A DNA stretch of 64,000 nt, from positions 1,143,501 through 1,207,500 of the forward strand of contig NC_063074.1 in the NCBI RefSeq assembly GCF_022605165.1. Reading direction: 5' to 3'. Below the pieces are notes generated by a model. That model was given only the letters and a program-made list of their open reading frames with translations, made no database searches and was not told the origin of the DNA. Shown in pieces: positions 1-11,443 of the stretch; the stretch's first letter is position 1, and each line of letters starts with the position of its first letter. The position numbers were made by a program, and so were the translations under genes. Source of the stretch: Purpureocillium takamizusanense (Eukaryota > Ascomycota > Sordariomycetes > Hypocreales > Ophiocordycipitaceae).

Positions 1-1
1 C

Positions 2-2077
2 GGAGCAAGATTTACGAAGCGACGTCGAGTCGAAGACGAAGACACAGACGGAACTCCCAGCTACAGGACAGGTCCCCGCCCGAGTTTCTCCAAACGACCC
101 GAAGGTCCGCGACAGGACACTTCACAGTCCGGCTTTTCTGGTCACCATAAGAGCCACGCGGGGGACGCACCCAAAGGCAACCGCCAGGTGATCTCCAGGC
201 TTTTTTCATTCAACCCTGCGCAGACGACCGCCGTAGAGGAAAAGGAGGGGGAATGGACGGCACCGCAGGCGACCAATGCACCGCTGTCCGATGTTGCCAA
301 CTTTGGATCTCTCACGCTCTCGTCCCGCCTGGTCGACGAGCTTGCCAAGATGAAGCTTGAGCGGCCGACAGCAATTCAGCAAAAAGTCATACCGCACCTG
401 TTATCGAACAGCTCCGATGCGTTTGTTCAGGCCGAAACTGGTTCCGGCAAAACGTTTTCGTATCTGCTGCCCATTATCCACCGCGTACTGCTTCTCAGCG
501 CTGGCGGTGATAAGCAAATACACCGAAACTCTGGCATCTTCGCCATCATTGTCTCCCCCACTCGCGAACTGGCCAAGCAGGTACATACCGTTCTCGAGCA
601 GCTAATACGGCCGTTTCCCTGGCTAGTGTCGACAGCAATCACCGGCGGGGAGTCCAAAAAAGCCGAAAAGGCGAGGATACGAAAGGGTGTCAACTTCCTG
701 GTCGCCACCCCCGGTCGACTAGCAGACCATATTGATAATACCAAGGCTCTCAGCCTAGGCACGGTCCGGTGGCTTATTCTGGACGAAGGCGACCGCCTCA
801 TGGACCTGGGTTTCGAGGACGATTTGAAAAAGGCCATCGAGTCGCTGCGGGTGATCCCGATTGTAACCCAAACCGACAAAGGAACCCCGCTCGATACCCT
901 ACCCGACAGACGCGTGACCGTTCTCTGCTCTGCGACCATGAAGATGAACGTGCAGAAGCTTGGCGAGATGAGTCTCGCAGACGCCACCTTCCTAACCGCC
1001 GAGAAGGGCGACGATGACCCAACGGCCGAGAACGCGGTTCACAAGGCGCCGGCGCAGCTGCACCAGACTTATATCGTGGTGCCTTCCAAGCTCCGCCTTG
1101 TGACCCTTGTCTCGTACCTCAAGTCTGTCTTCTCGCGCCGAGGCCGCACAATGAAGGCCATCATCTTCATGTCTTGCGCCGACTCGGTAGATTTCCACTA
1201 CGAGCTTTTGAGGAAACCAGATGAGTCAGACGCGCCCCAGTCAGCTTCGAGAGACGCCGAGCTCGTTTCGAAGACAGTCTCCAAGGCGGCCTACTTTACA
1301 TCTGCGGCTAGCCCTGAAGTGGTTCTTCACCGGATGCATGGATCGCTCAGCCAACCAGTCCGCACGGCCACCCTGAGGTCATTTTCAGCTTGCAAAACCC
1401 CATCGCTGCTGATCACTACCGATGTCTCGTCACGAGGCTTGGACATCCCGTCGGTCGATCTAGTCATTGAATACGATCCAGCCTTTAGCTTCGCGGACCA
1501 CATCCATCGAGTCGGTCGGACGGCCCGAGCTGGTCGATCCGGCGACGCCGCTCTATTCTTACTGCCAGGCGCGGAGGAGGGCTACATTGAACTGCTCAAG
1601 TCGTCGACACCACCGTCGTCCCAACCTTATGAGGCGATTCTAAAAAAGGGCCTTATGGCAAAGCTGGAGTTCCCTGTCGAGACATCGGCAAAGCCGGAAG
1701 ACGCGCACTCGTACCACGACAAGGCCGAAACGCTACAGCTCCATCTAGAACAGCGTCTGCTCAACGACGCAAAGCGGCTAGAGCTAGCTCGCAACGGCTT
1801 CAAGTCACACATCAGGGCTTACGCGACGCACGTCAAGGACGAGCGAGTTCATTTTGACATTACACAGCTGCACTTGGGCCATGTGGCGAAAAGCTTCGGT
1901 CTGCGCGAGGCGCCAGGTGGTATTGGGGCTGGTATAGAACGCAAGGCCAAGAAGAAGGGGTCTAGGGATGCGCCCAAGTCGGATCGCGGACAGGAGCAGC
2001 AACCTGCGGGCGATGTCATCAAGCGCAAGAGCATGATGTTGATGCGCGCAGCCGCTGACGAATTTAACATAGGCTAG
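2..2077 (+). CDS. DBP7: ATP-dependent RNA helicase DBP7 (DEAD-box; 5' end outside window)
   Basis: This is a DEAD-box helicase of the Dbp7 type, a nucleolar RNA-dependent ATPase needed for 60S ribosomal subunit assembly. The frame is open from base 2, so the N-terminus lies off the left edge; 691 residues are visible. The first 60 or so are basic and hydrophilic, typical of Dbp7 N-termini, and lead into RQVISRLFSFNP. Core motifs follow in order: Q motif around RPTAIQQKVIP, Walker A AETGSGKT, motif Ib ATPGRL, motif II as DEGD (the Dbp7 variant of DEAD), motif III SAT, and motif VI HRVGRTARAGR. A basic C-terminal tail with a KAKKKGS stretch follows. No intron is visible. A GTG at 188 is not the start, because coding continues upstream of it. 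Family assignment is confident; the true start cannot be seen. Confidence 0.95.
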   Translation, partial: GARFTKRRRVEDEDTDGTPSYRTGPRPSFSKRPEGPRQDTSQSGFSGHHKSHAGDAPKGNRQVISRLFSFNPAQTTAVEEKEGEWTAPQATNAPLSDVANFGSLTLSSRLVDELAKMKLERPTAIQQKVIPHLLSNSSDAFVQAETGSGKTFSYLLPIIHRVLLLSAGGDKQIHRNSGIFAIIVSPTRELAKQVHTVLEQLIRPFPWLVSTAITGGESKKAEKARIRKGVNFLVATPGRLADHIDNTKALSLGTVRWLILDEGDRLMDLGFEDDLKKAIESLRVIPIVTQTDKGTPLDTLPDRRVTVLCSATMKMNVQKLGEMSLADATFLTAEKGDDDPTAENAVHKAPAQLHQTYIVVPSKLRLVTLVSYLKSVFSRRGRTMKAIIFMSCADSVDFHYELLRKPDESDAPQSASRDAELVSKTVSKAAYFTSAASPEVVLHRMHGSLSQPVRTATLRSFSACKTPSLLITTDVSSRGLDIPSVDLVIEYDPAFSFADHIHRVGRTARAGRSGDAALFLLPGAEEGYIELLKSSTPPSSQPYEAILKKGLMAKLEFPVETSAKPEDAHSYHDKAETLQLHLEQRLLNDAKRLELARNGFKSHIRAYATHVKDERVHFDITQLHLGHVAKSFGLREAPGGIGAGIERKAKKKGSRDAPKSDRGQEQQPAGDVIKRKSMMLMRAAADEFNIG

Positions 2078-2377
2078 AAGCGTTGGGGTGCATGGGGGTC
2101 ATTCCTACTTAGATGGCATTTGCGGGCATATAGTAACGTTAGAAAGCGCTTGTTTTCGCTCAAAATCCTGCTTTGATATAAAACCTGGCTCATTCTGTTG
2201 CCCGATCAGGTTTGGGTGGCCCCCCGTGACGAATCAGCGGGCATGGCATTGTGTTTCGTGGGCTCGTGGCCTTGGATTGCCTTGGTGTCGTGGGCATCGC
2301 CACATTATGTGGAGCAAAATCGAGATTCATGGCAGGCGGCCCTGGATGATGTGCATTGGCGCAACGTGCCTCAACTT

Positions 2378-2385
2378 TGACGTCA
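2378..2385. promoter_or_regulatory. CRE-type palindrome upstream of the small LEA-like gene
   Basis: A perfect TGACGTCA octamer, the ATF/CREB bZIP consensus, lies about 300 bp upstream of the ATG at 2677. A CACGTG E-box follows at 2422-2427. That these act on the gene at 2677 is inference from position. Confidence 0.5.
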
Positions 2386-2511
2386 TCCGACAGCCGCACC
2401 TCGAAGCAGATCATTACGTTTCACGTGTAAGCTGTCAGTCGTACGTGCCTGGCAAGCCTGGCTTGTTGACCGATTTGAGACTCGAATCCGTTGGGGGAGC
2501 GGCTTCTGGCG

Positions 2512-2518
2512 TATATAA
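2512..2518 (+). promoter_or_regulatory. TATA box of the small LEA-like gene
   Basis: The sequence TATATAAGG lies about 160 bp before the ATG at 2677. The leader between them is CA/CT-rich, as is usual in strongly expressed fungal genes. Confidence 0.65.
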
Positions 2519-2676
2519 GGCGGCGGTTGAGCACTCCCAGCATTGGAAGCAAGCCTCCATCTCAACGACGTCCATATTCCAGAAGCAAGCAGTCAATCAA
2601 AGCCTACCATAGCTCAAACGGCGCGGCTATCACAAGCTTCTTCAAGTTAAGAGAGACAACTACTACTATAACAACC

Positions 2677-2973
2677 ATGTCCGACGCCACCAAGAAGACC
2701 GGCAACACCGTCAACTCCCTGGGCGACCAGGCCGCCGGCGGGGCGCAGTTCGTCACCAGCACGCTGGGCAACACCCTCGGCGGCGTGACGGGCACGCTGG
2801 GCAACGTCACGGGCGAGGCGACCAGGGGCGTCGGCAACACCGTCACGAGCGCGACGGGCGAGACGGGCCGGCCCGTCGGCGACGCGCTGGGCAACCTGGG
2901 CACGGGCGTCCAGGGCGGGCTCAACAGCGTGGGGAAGGGCGTCGAGAACGCGGGACAGTGGAAGAAGCAGTAG
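2677..2973 (+). CDS. small glycine-rich, LEA-like hydrophilic protein
   Basis: The ORF encodes 98 residues with no signal peptide or membrane segment. It is rich in Gly, Thr, Asn and Val and built from degenerate 11-15-residue units of the type TLGNTLGGVTGTLGNV, VGNTVTSATG and VGDALGNLGTG. Such amphipathic repeats resemble LEA and other stress-desiccation proteins. Similar short proteins are common in ascomycetes without an assigned biochemical role. The ATG at 2677 is preferred over the longer frame upstream because it sits in an ACAACCATG context downstream of a clear TATA box. The promoter suggests regulated, possibly strong, expression; a stress role is inference. It converges with TVP15 downstream. 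Confidence 0.8.
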   Translation: MSDATKKTGNTVNSLGDQAAGGAQFVTSTLGNTLGGVTGTLGNVTGEATRGVGNTVTSATGETGRPVGDALGNLGTGVQGGLNSVGKGVENAGQWKKQ

Positions 2974-3472
2974 ATTTCCCTCTATTTTCTCCGCGGCGTT
3001 TGATGTTTTGACCCGGGGCGAGGGGAGGGCGGCCGGGATTGGGCAGCATGTACGATATGTATCCGTGAGGAGTCCCCTGATGACAGTCAACAATGGTAAT
3101 GGAACATTGCGCAACGCAACAGTTTAACTTGATACTTTCACACGTGCCCGTAGTACTCGTAATCGTCTGCATTCTGTACACACCGTGTTCTAACGCCGAA
3201 CCCTAAGCTGCGCATCAACCCCTTTGAAGCCACCCTCCGCCAACCGAGCGCAATGAATGCATCTATACGAAGACTCTGACTGCTATTCTTGACACAGGAA
3301 GTGCAACACAGGAAGTGCACATCCAAGTGCATACACGACCCCACGGACTCGCGTCACCGTCCAAGTCCGCCACATCGGATGCCGAGCCGTGATGGCGAGA
3401 GCATCGTTAGTCACGCGACTGGTTCGTCATGGCGACCGCGCCGGGCTCGGGCGCCATGTCCGCATGGTCTGA
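2974..3472. other. convergent intergenic region
   Basis: This is the 3' flank of the LEA-like gene (+) and of TVP15 (-). A short direct repeat of GGAAGTGCA occurs at about 3298-3319. I see no gene. Confidence 0.6.
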
Positions 3473-4199
3473 CTAGACCTGCTCGGCGCCCCAGCCTGCG
3501 ACGTCGGCCTCGCGCATGTTGCTCGGAGGCTCAATTGAGGGGATGAACTCGAGGACAACGTAGCCGATGCCGACGATGCCGACAATACCACCAGCAATCT
3601 TCTGTAGGACGTGGGTTCCGAGGATAAGGCAGCCGAGGAAGATGTAGACTAGTGTGGGCTTTTGGTTAGACGAGGGTCCAATGGCACAACGGGCTCAAGT
3701 CGGATACGCACAGATGCCTCGGCCGAGGAAGGAGAAGAGAAACGAGGCGTATCGCGAGATCTGAGGCGGAATCTGGAACTCTGCTACGGGTCAGCAACTG
3801 ACAGCCCACCTCGATCGAGGTGCAATGGTAACCTACCCAGAAGAGCAATCGAGAGACCAAAGACAATCATGTACGCGCCCACGACGATGCCCTGGCTGCA
3901 GTCATGCGTTAGCAGGCTCTGGTGTCCTCCGCACGCGCTCGCATGGCCCCCTCAATCCGCTACCTGTGGCACCGCGGGCGACAGTTCGGCGCATTCGAAA
4001 AGGGGGGGCTGGCTTGGAGACGACGACGTACAGCGAAAAGGCAAAGATGGAGCCAATACCACCCATGACGGTGATGGCGCCAACGGCCAAGTTAACGATG
4101 CGGCTGCAGACGGGGAGGGGCGCAAAGTCAGCTCAACGTGGCCCCTGACGATGTGAGTAGCGGCGCCGCAACAACGTACAAGATGTCGGAGAGCTCCAT
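3473..4199 (-). CDS. TVP15: Golgi membrane protein TVP15 (COPI-associated family), five exons
   Basis: Exons on the minus strand are 4199-4180, 4103-4032, 3895-3837, 3780-3712 and 3648-3473, together 396 nt or 131 residues. All four introns have GT...AG borders, three with a GTACGT or GTAGGT donor. The protein starts MELSDIFRIVNLAVGAI and has four hydrophobic segments, including IVVGAYMIVFGLSIALLEF and SRYASFLFSFLGRGIFYIFLG (interrupted by an intron). It ends in a polar tail, IEPPSNMREADVAGWGAEQV. This matches the COPI-associated/Tvp15 family of four-span late-Golgi vesicle proteins. The very short first exon (20 nt) is fixed by restoring SDIFRIV across the junction. Confidence is high because every junction keeps both frame and family motifs. 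Confidence 0.93.
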
Positions 4200-4961
4200 G
4201 ATGGCGGCGGCAGTCGCGAGGCGACTCGGCAGGAGGGATGCGGGTTATGGCTGCGACAAAGAATGTGCGACGAGCGGTGCGGCGGGAGGGATCAAGTACG
4301 TATGCAGACGAGGTTGCGCGCGCGCCCGCGGGGGAAAAGGTGCAGGCAGCTGTTTTGAGCTTTCTGTGGGCGAGGCTGGGGGAGGGGGGGGCGGAGGATG
4401 ACAACGGACGGGGGTTGCGTGTCGCGGTTGACGTTGGCTTTGGAAAAGAGCCCGTCCCGTCCCCATCGATGGGCACCTGGCAGGGAGGGGACTGACGTAG
4501 CGGCGCCAGGGCGCTGGCCAATGCTATCAGCCCGGGAGCAAGCCAAACACGGCGGCCGCAGCAGCACCAATGCGGGTGCTAGGCGCTGTTCGTGGGTGGT
4601 TTAGCGCGTTTGAAAAGGAGCTGTCGTTCACCGCCTGCTGAATGCGGGCGACATTGACGTCCTCGGTCTTCCATCTCGGTTCTGCCGCGCCCAAGCTCTT
4701 CGACTCGCTCGACGTCAATTGTCTATCCTGGCTGTCATCAGCTGCATTAGGATACGGGGCGGCGCTCTTTCCGACCAGTCTTCAATTGCCCGTCAAGAAC
4801 TGCACGCTCTCTCTCTCCCTCGGTGGGCCAGTGGTGCGGCCCAATCCTCACACCCACCAAGGCCTCAGGGTTCAATGCCTCACTGCGCATGGTGAGAGGC
4901 TGAGAGTTCCGGCACATGTGCAAGAGATGCTGCACCGCGTGAGACCATATCATCTGGCACC
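4200..4961. other. divergent intergenic region TVP15 / MEF2
   Basis: This region holds the promoters of TVP15 (-) and MEF2 (+). It contains G-runs near 4380-4395 and CT-rich tracts near 4800-4830. No protein or RNA gene is supportable. Confidence 0.6.
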
Positions 4962-7560
4962 ATGATTGCATTTACGCTCATTCGGTGTGCGCGGCCTGCT
5001 GGCAGGTGTCTAGCTGCCGGGAACAGAGCATGTGCGGCGCTGCCGGCCGCTCCCGTGACGGTACGGCTCTACAGCCAAGCCGCCACCCAGGACCACCCCC
5101 GCCTCGAGGATATCCGGAACATTGGCATCATTGCACACGTCGACGCAGTAAGCCGCTCTTCAGTTGATACATGGCGTACTATCCAGTGCTCGGCTGACAT
5201 TCTCAGGGCAAAACCACCACAACAGAGCGAATGCTGTACTACAGCGGTGTCACTCAAAGAGTTGGAGGTGCGCTGAAACAACCGGCCCAAAGATACTCAA
5301 CTTACTGATGGTCTTAGACGTCGACTCCGGAAATACTGTGACCGACTTCCTCGAACTGGAAAGGGAGCGCGGCATTACCATTCAGTCCGCCGCCATCACC
5401 TTTCACTGGCCACGGGCACAAGATTGTACTCCAGGAGTTCAGCCCAAGACCGTCAATCTGATTGACACCCCTGGCCATCAGGACTTTAGGTTCGAGGTCG
5501 ACAGGTGCCTCCCCATCCTCGACGGTGCGGTTTGCATCATCGACTCTGTCAAAGGCGTCGAGGCGCACACTGAACGTGTCTGGGCGTCTGCTCACGAGTT
5601 CATGATTCCGCGCATCGCTTACTGCAACAAGCTGGACCGTGAAGGCGCCTCATTCAAAAAGTCTGTCCTGGAAATCGGCACGCGACTCAAGGGCTGGCCG
5701 CTCGTCTGCCAGCTGCCGTGGTGGGAGAAGGATGAATTCGTGGGCGTCATCGACGTGGTCAGCCGGGTGGGCTACCGCTGGAAGTCGGAAAGGCAAAAGA
5801 TCCGATATGCTCCGGATGAGCTATTAGACGCTCTCGCCACGTCAAACCCGACGCTCATCAAGGAACTGAACTTGGCAAGACAGCGGTTAATCGAGGGCCT
5901 GGCAGACGTCGACGAAGCCGTCATGGACGAATTTCTCGCGGAGAACACGGACATGCCGGCACCGTTCCTGAAGCAAGCGATCCGAAGAGCAATTCAAAAT
6001 GGCGATGGGAGGGTCATCCCTGTGTTCGCAGGATCCAGCTTTAGGCATATCGGCGTTGAGCCCTTGATGGACGCTATTACCGACTATTTGCCAAACCCAT
6101 CCGAGAGGCCCGATGTCGAAGTGCGGGTTGGTTCCGCAAAGCATCACATGGAGCAGTTGCTCAAAGCAAAGGACAAGAAAGGAGGGCGAGGTAACGTTGC
6201 TTCCGTCGCTGCCGTCTTCAAGGTCTCCAACCACCCCCAGGAGGGTGTCATCAGCTTCGTGCGCGTATATCACGGCACTCTGATGCGCAATGCGGCCACT
6301 TTCAACACCAACCTGATGACCCAGGAGCGACCTATGGGCATCCTGCAGATCTCGGCATCCAAGACGCACGATATCCCGGAGCTTGCTGTGGGCCAGATTG
6401 GAGCGCTGCGAGGCCTGAAGCATGCACGGACAGGAGACACACTGATCACAACGACAAGCGGCAAGACGGTTGCCGAGGGCTTCCGCCACATGCAGATCCG
6501 ACCGCCAGAGATCCCCCCGCCTGTCGCGTTCCTGCAAGTCGATCCCTACGGGAATGTTGCCGCGCAACAGCTCCAGACAGCTCTGGAGAATGCGTCTCGG
6601 GAGGACCCGAGCTTGCGGTGGGGTCGCAACCCCAAGACAGAGCAGTTCACGATACAAGGCATGGGCAAACTCCACCTGGACGTCTCTTTGTATAACATGC
6701 GGCAAAAGCACAAGATTGATGCCGAGTTTGGTCAGATCGAGGTGGACTACAAGGAATGCGTAACAGCTCCCACGCAACCGCACCATGTAGTGTTCGATCG
6801 GCCAATTGCTAGCAAGCCCGGCAAGGTAGCCTGCACGGCAACGCTGGAACCCATGGAAGGCCATCACATCAAAGACCTGCTGGAGTGGGGTGTCGAGAGA
6901 GACGGCAACATCTTCCAGATCAGCATTCCTGCACCCGAGGGCGAAGACACTCTTCCGTTTGATGTGGAAGAGGCGAGGCACCAGCTTTTGAACGGGGCCA
7001 TCGCAGGGCTCGCCAGGGGTCCCCGTCGGGCATCTCCAATGAATAATTGTCTCGTCAAGGTCGAGCTTGACATGTCCGAGGGCGCGCTGGAAAGCCCTAC
7101 GGGTGGTCACTTCAGTAGCGCTGCGAGGGCAGCCGTGCAGGCCGTCCTACGAGATGCGTTCGACAAGCACCAGATTGGCGTCCTCGAGCCCATCATGCTC
7201 GCGCACATCACCTGTCCCGAGGCAGCAGCAGGCAGCGTGCAGCACGACATTACGGCCGGCGCCGGTGGCCACATACTAGAGGTCATAAATCGGACAGCCG
7301 AGTCGCCGTCTGCGTTGGGCGAAGTCGAGCTAGTCGATGCGTCTAGGATTTACGCACCTCCGGACCCCTACGATTCGGTGACGTCGCTACGGGGCAAGAA
7401 ATCAACGACGCGGATGGTGGAGATCGTGGCCAAGGTGCCGTACAAGGAGATGCTCGACTACGACGACCACTTGCGCAGCAAGACTGCCGGACGGCACTCA
7501 ATGACGATGTCCTTTGACTCGTTTGCCAGAGTCGTCGGGCACCGAGAAAAGGGGCTTTGA
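4962..7560 (+). CDS. MEF2: mitochondrial elongation factor G 2 / ribosome-releasing factor 2
   Basis: Exons are 4962-5147, 5207-5267 and 5318-7560, giving 829 residues. It is a translational GTPase of the EF-G2mt type, which acts with the recycling factor to split mitochondrial ribosomes after termination. The N-terminus is basic and Ser/Ala-rich with an Arg-Leu-Tyr-Ser motif, as expected for a mitochondrial presequence. The P-loop AHVDAGKTTTTE is split by intron 1 after Ala62. G2 (ERGITIQSAA), G3 (DTPGHQDF) and G4 (NKLDREG) are intact, followed by EF-G domains II-V. Introns are 59 and 50 nt. The frames in the provided translation that begin at 5164 or run into intron 1 are intron read-through. 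Identity as EF-G2 rather than EF-G1 rests on sequence feel and length. Confidence 0.94.
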
Positions 7561-9925
7561 ATGCCTCCTGTAGACCAACTTACCCTGTACGCTTTGTAGC
7601 GGTACATAATTCGACACCATCCTCCACGCGCTTTGTTCTAGCCCGTGTCATCCCTCTTCTACACGTCTTGTTGGAGTGTGGTTTCTACCACAGATTCTTG
7701 GTTGTTTTGAGTGGTGATTCGCAAGGTTCTGTCCGTGCGATGACATCCGGGAGTTGGCGGTTAGTGTCTCACCAGAAGTTGAATATCCGCAGCGTTTCCC
7801 ATCCCTAGCAATGCTCGCGCCAGGCGAGTACGTTGGAGTCACTTAGATTTCAGCGACAGTCTAAATGTTGCGAGAAGGGCTTGGCAACGACTCCTTAGGC
7901 TGATCGCGTTCAACTTTGGAAACAGACCCTTAAATGGGCGTTGAAGGACAAGACGGCGAGCTGTGGGCAGCTCTGGAACCCCCCCCCGGGGGGGCTTTTT
8001 TGAGACAATTGCATCCTCATCCAAGCCACTTCCCTTTGATCCCGTGCGCCACTGCCGCGCCGTTTCGATTTGAAGAGAAGGTGCGATTATCAGGGTCTGG
8101 CCACGTCGCGACGCTCACTCGATCGCCACCCTGTGATGTCGATGCCGCGGCCGCCATCGCCCGTTGTCGCATCCATGCCACCGGCAGCATGGCCGCCGAC
8201 ACGGGTGCTTCGCATCAAACCCGCCGGACATGACATGCAACCGGCGAGAACATGGCAACACGTGGTCCCGCGCGGGGCAAAGCGCATCGCAGAGGAATGG
8301 AAAGGCGACGCCACTGATGACACCGGCGCTTCGGACACGCTGTCCACGAGGGTTTTGAGTCTCGACTCTTTGCGACACCACCTGAGCTTGATTCAGCTCG
8401 AAAAGGCTTGGCCAGACGGGACGGCATAAGCAGTTGGTGGGTAGACTGAGGACTTGGCGCCCTGCCCAGCGTTCGCCGTCCCTTGGGGCACAACACCTCC
8501 ATGATATGCACCTCTACGCAGACGGATCCCAGGCCAACAGTCGCTCGAGATGAGTGGACGGAGCGCACCTTGGCATCATGGACGGAGCGCGCCCAGTACG
8601 AAGTACAGTAACTACGTAATTTACATGCGTAGTCGTTCGAGGCGGAATGGCTTTGGGCCTTGGGAGCCATGGCCAGGGGAACGTGGGCCGGCTGCTTCAA
8701 AAGCGAGCGCAACTTGCATACCAAACGCCGTTGGCGTGCTTCGGCAGGGAAGCCGAGTCGTCGTAGTCTGTCAGTGAGCATTCATGCAAGCTTGGCAACA
8801 CCGATCCGGCCAAGAACGTCGGAGGAGCGGCCGGATCGCTGTTCATTGTTTGTGTCGGGCACGCGCCGTTGCTGTTTTGGCAGCCTCCGTGTGTCCTGGC
8901 GAGTCGAGACAGGCGACAAATTGGTTCTCGAAGAGAGGGCAATGGCGTCAACGGAAAGGTCAAGGAGAGGGAGCTGCATGTCTAATTGCCCTGCGCAAAA
9001 GAGTTTGTCTTTTTTTCTTTTTTTCTTGCTCGTCTCAAGCAGACGAGACACAGAGCAGGGGGCTTCCTTGGCCGCTTGTGATGAGCGAGATTTGAGGCAA
9101 AAGGGTTGAGCTTGAGGGCGATGCGTGGGGTTCCAATTAAGTTAGTTAGTTTAGGCCCCTCCCTGCACGTACTTGGTAACCAGGCCGCGACCAAGTTTTT
9201 TCAGAGCTTTGTACTCCAAAGGCAGGACGGGGCCACCTCATTTCGTTTAGAGTGTCTCGGCCGTGGATTGGCTGTCGCACCGCCAGGGGTAGATGAAGGC
9301 CGGGCGCCCATTGGCCGTTGCCAGATTTCATGCCCGACTTGGTGGAGGGCACGGGCGCTCCACTCTGCACGGAAGTCGTGCAACACCCCAAGGCCCCAAT
9401 TTGATGCTTCAGCTTCGTTCGCATGGAACCCGCCGCCGAACCATCTACTGTTGCTTCTCCCGGGCCCCCTCAAAACCTCTCCGCCCTCGTCCGGCATCTC
9501 CCACCCCACTCCTCTCTGTCGTCCCAGACGTCCGTCGCTCGTTTGCATTGCGTTCGTTTACGATTCTTCGTCGCAGCCACTCCTTTCTGCTACGCCGCAC
9601 CATTCGATCGCTCTCTCGTCGCTCACTTATACGGGACGAGAAACCCGGTGTGGTCTGCCAAACACGCTCGCTTCTCTCACCCGCCCACAAAGACAAGACA
9701 CACGCACACGCACACGACCGTACCGTCATCGTCTTCTCGACGCTATCCATTCTCTTTTCATTTTCTACGGCCGTCCTAGCGACGCCGGGTCCCGCACACT
9801 TACACCATCGACACTGAGATTCGCGACGTTCTCGGTGCTGAATCATTCGTTGTCCTGCCGCTCGAGCGAGCCGAAGCCCCAGCAATCACTCGTCCCGCCC
9901 GGCAGACGAACGGCCCTTGCCCGTC
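7561..9925. other. long intergenic region, MEF2 to SUN gene
   Basis: This stretch of 2.36 kb has no gene I can support. It includes a C9-G7 inverted homopolymer at 7979-7994, a T-rich run near 9009-9028, and CT-rich sequence with a CA-rich patch from about 9440 to 9925, which is probably the promoter and leader of the SUN gene. Several ORFs of 80-300 codons occur but lack family features, start context or codon bias. Confidence 0.5.
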
Positions 9926-11443
9926 ATGAAGCTGTCTTCTTTGCAGGCCCTTCTGGCATCGGCCACAATAGCGCTCTCTGGCACGGGTGTCGAAGCTAGT
10001 AGCGCGCATCAGAGGCTGCATCAGCTCGACCGCAAAGTCTCGCATCTGGGCGGCCATGGTCACGCGCACGCGCATTTCCAATCCGAAAACGAATCCGTCA
10101 AGAAGCGAGCAGGAACTTGCAGCTTCTTCCAGCACGAAAGCGTTCTTGCCGTCACACCTAGTGGCATGAACGCTGGCTGGGGCATCCCCAGCGACCGGGA
10201 ATGCACGTGTGGCAGTTACTGTCCCTATGTCTGCAAATCTCCGTTGCTTCTGGCTCAGTGGAAGCCAGGCACGACGTACAAGCCTGCCGAGTCCATGGTA
10301 CGAGTGCTGCTACCGTCCACGTCTTGCACATGAGCTAATGAGGGTTAGTTGGGCGGACTGTTCTGCGACAAGAGTGGCGAGCTCTCGAAGCCGTTTCCCG
10401 ATAGGCCGTATTGTGTTCGGGGCGTTGAGTCTGTCAAGGTCATCAACAAGTGCAAGAGCCAACTGTCCTGGTGCCAGACTATGCTGCCCGGAGACGAGTC
10501 CATGATCATCCCCACGCTTATCAAGACGGAATCGCTTATCGCCGTCCCGGATGAAAAGTATTGGGCCAGCACAGCTGCTCAGTAAGGAGGACCCCCCGCC
10601 AAAAGACCTGTTCGTGTGGTGGTGGCTGACAATGACGGTAGCTACTACATCAACCCCCCCGGCACTGGTGAAGAGGATTGCAAGTGGGGTGATGACAAGG
10701 AGCCTATTGGAAACTGGGCTCCTTTCGTTGCCGGCGCGAACGCAGCGGGCGGCAAGACGTATGTCAAGCTGGGCTGGAACCCCAAGTGGGAAGAGCAACC
10801 CAAGTTCAAGGCCTCGGGACCCGGCTTTGGCCTGAGAGTCGAGTGCCCCGACGGCGGCTGCAACGGCCTGCCATGTGAGATCGATCCTTCATCCGGCAGT
10901 GGCAAAGTCGGGAGTAAGCTTGCGGCGACCGGCGCTGGCGGCTCTGATTTCTGCGTCGTGACCGTCGAGGAGGGCAAGATGGCACATATCGTCATGTTTG
11001 ATGGCTCTGGTGGCCCCAAGCCCTCCTCACCCAAGCAGGAAACCTCCACATCGGCTCCTCCTCCTCCTCCGCCACCAAAGGAAACGTCTACCACGGTGCA
11101 GCCCACCACTTCTACCTCCTCGCCCCCACCGATGACCCCTTCAAGCTCGGTGGCCGCCACAACGAATAGCACCTCTTCCGAGGTGTACACGACCCCTGAG
11201 TCCACCGCTACGTCTACCAAGAAGGAGCTGCCAACGCTGGTGCCCGGTATCTTCCACGAAAACACCACCACGTCGACTGGCTCCAACCTGAATATCACCA
11301 GTACAGTCTCGGGCCCCTCGACGACGTCCTCGGACGAACCGCCCAAGACTCACCACACAGTGAACGAGGCTGGTCGGCAGCAGGGCAGCGCCGCTGTGGC
11401 CGGCTTGGTTGTGGCGTTCATCGCGGCAGCCGTCCTCTTTTAG
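9926..11443 (+). CDS. SUN-family cell-wall protein (GH132), GPI-anchored
   Basis: Exons are 9926-10297, 10349-10581 and 10642-11443, giving 468 residues. It has a signal peptide (MKLSSLQALLASATIAL) and then a His-rich linker. The Cys-rich SUN domain follows, with CTCGSYCPYVCK, GGLFCDKSGE, a YCVRGVESV segment and a NWAPFVAGAN...TYVKLGWNP block. The last 140 residues are Ser/Thr/Pro-rich with several N-X-S/T sites. They end in a hydrophobic AAVAGLVVAFIAAAVLF tail typical of GPI attachment. SUN proteins are secreted wall-remodelling proteins linked to septation and beta-glucan. The intron acceptors restore SMLGGLF and AAHYYIN across the junctions. The GPI-anchored layout places it nearer the group-II SUN proteins than Uth1/Sim1; that subgrouping is inference. 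Confidence 0.92.

Noticed and set aside
2088..2612. 174-codon plus-strand ORF upstream of the LEA-like gene
   Set aside because: It spans the promoter, including the CRE and TATA box, and has no family features.
5887..7110. 407-codon minus-strand ORF
   Set aside because: It is antisense to the EF-G2 coding exon, has no family features, and follows from GC-rich third positions.
8215..8781. 188-codon minus-strand ORF between MEF2 and the SUN gene
   Set aside because: No recognisable domain, mixed composition, and overlapping ORFs of similar length on the other strand.
9106..9999. 297-codon plus-strand ORF overlapping the SUN gene start
   Set aside because: It begins at a weak start in intergenic sequence, runs in another frame through the CT-rich leader and into the SUN signal peptide region; composition is Ser/Arg/Pro noise.
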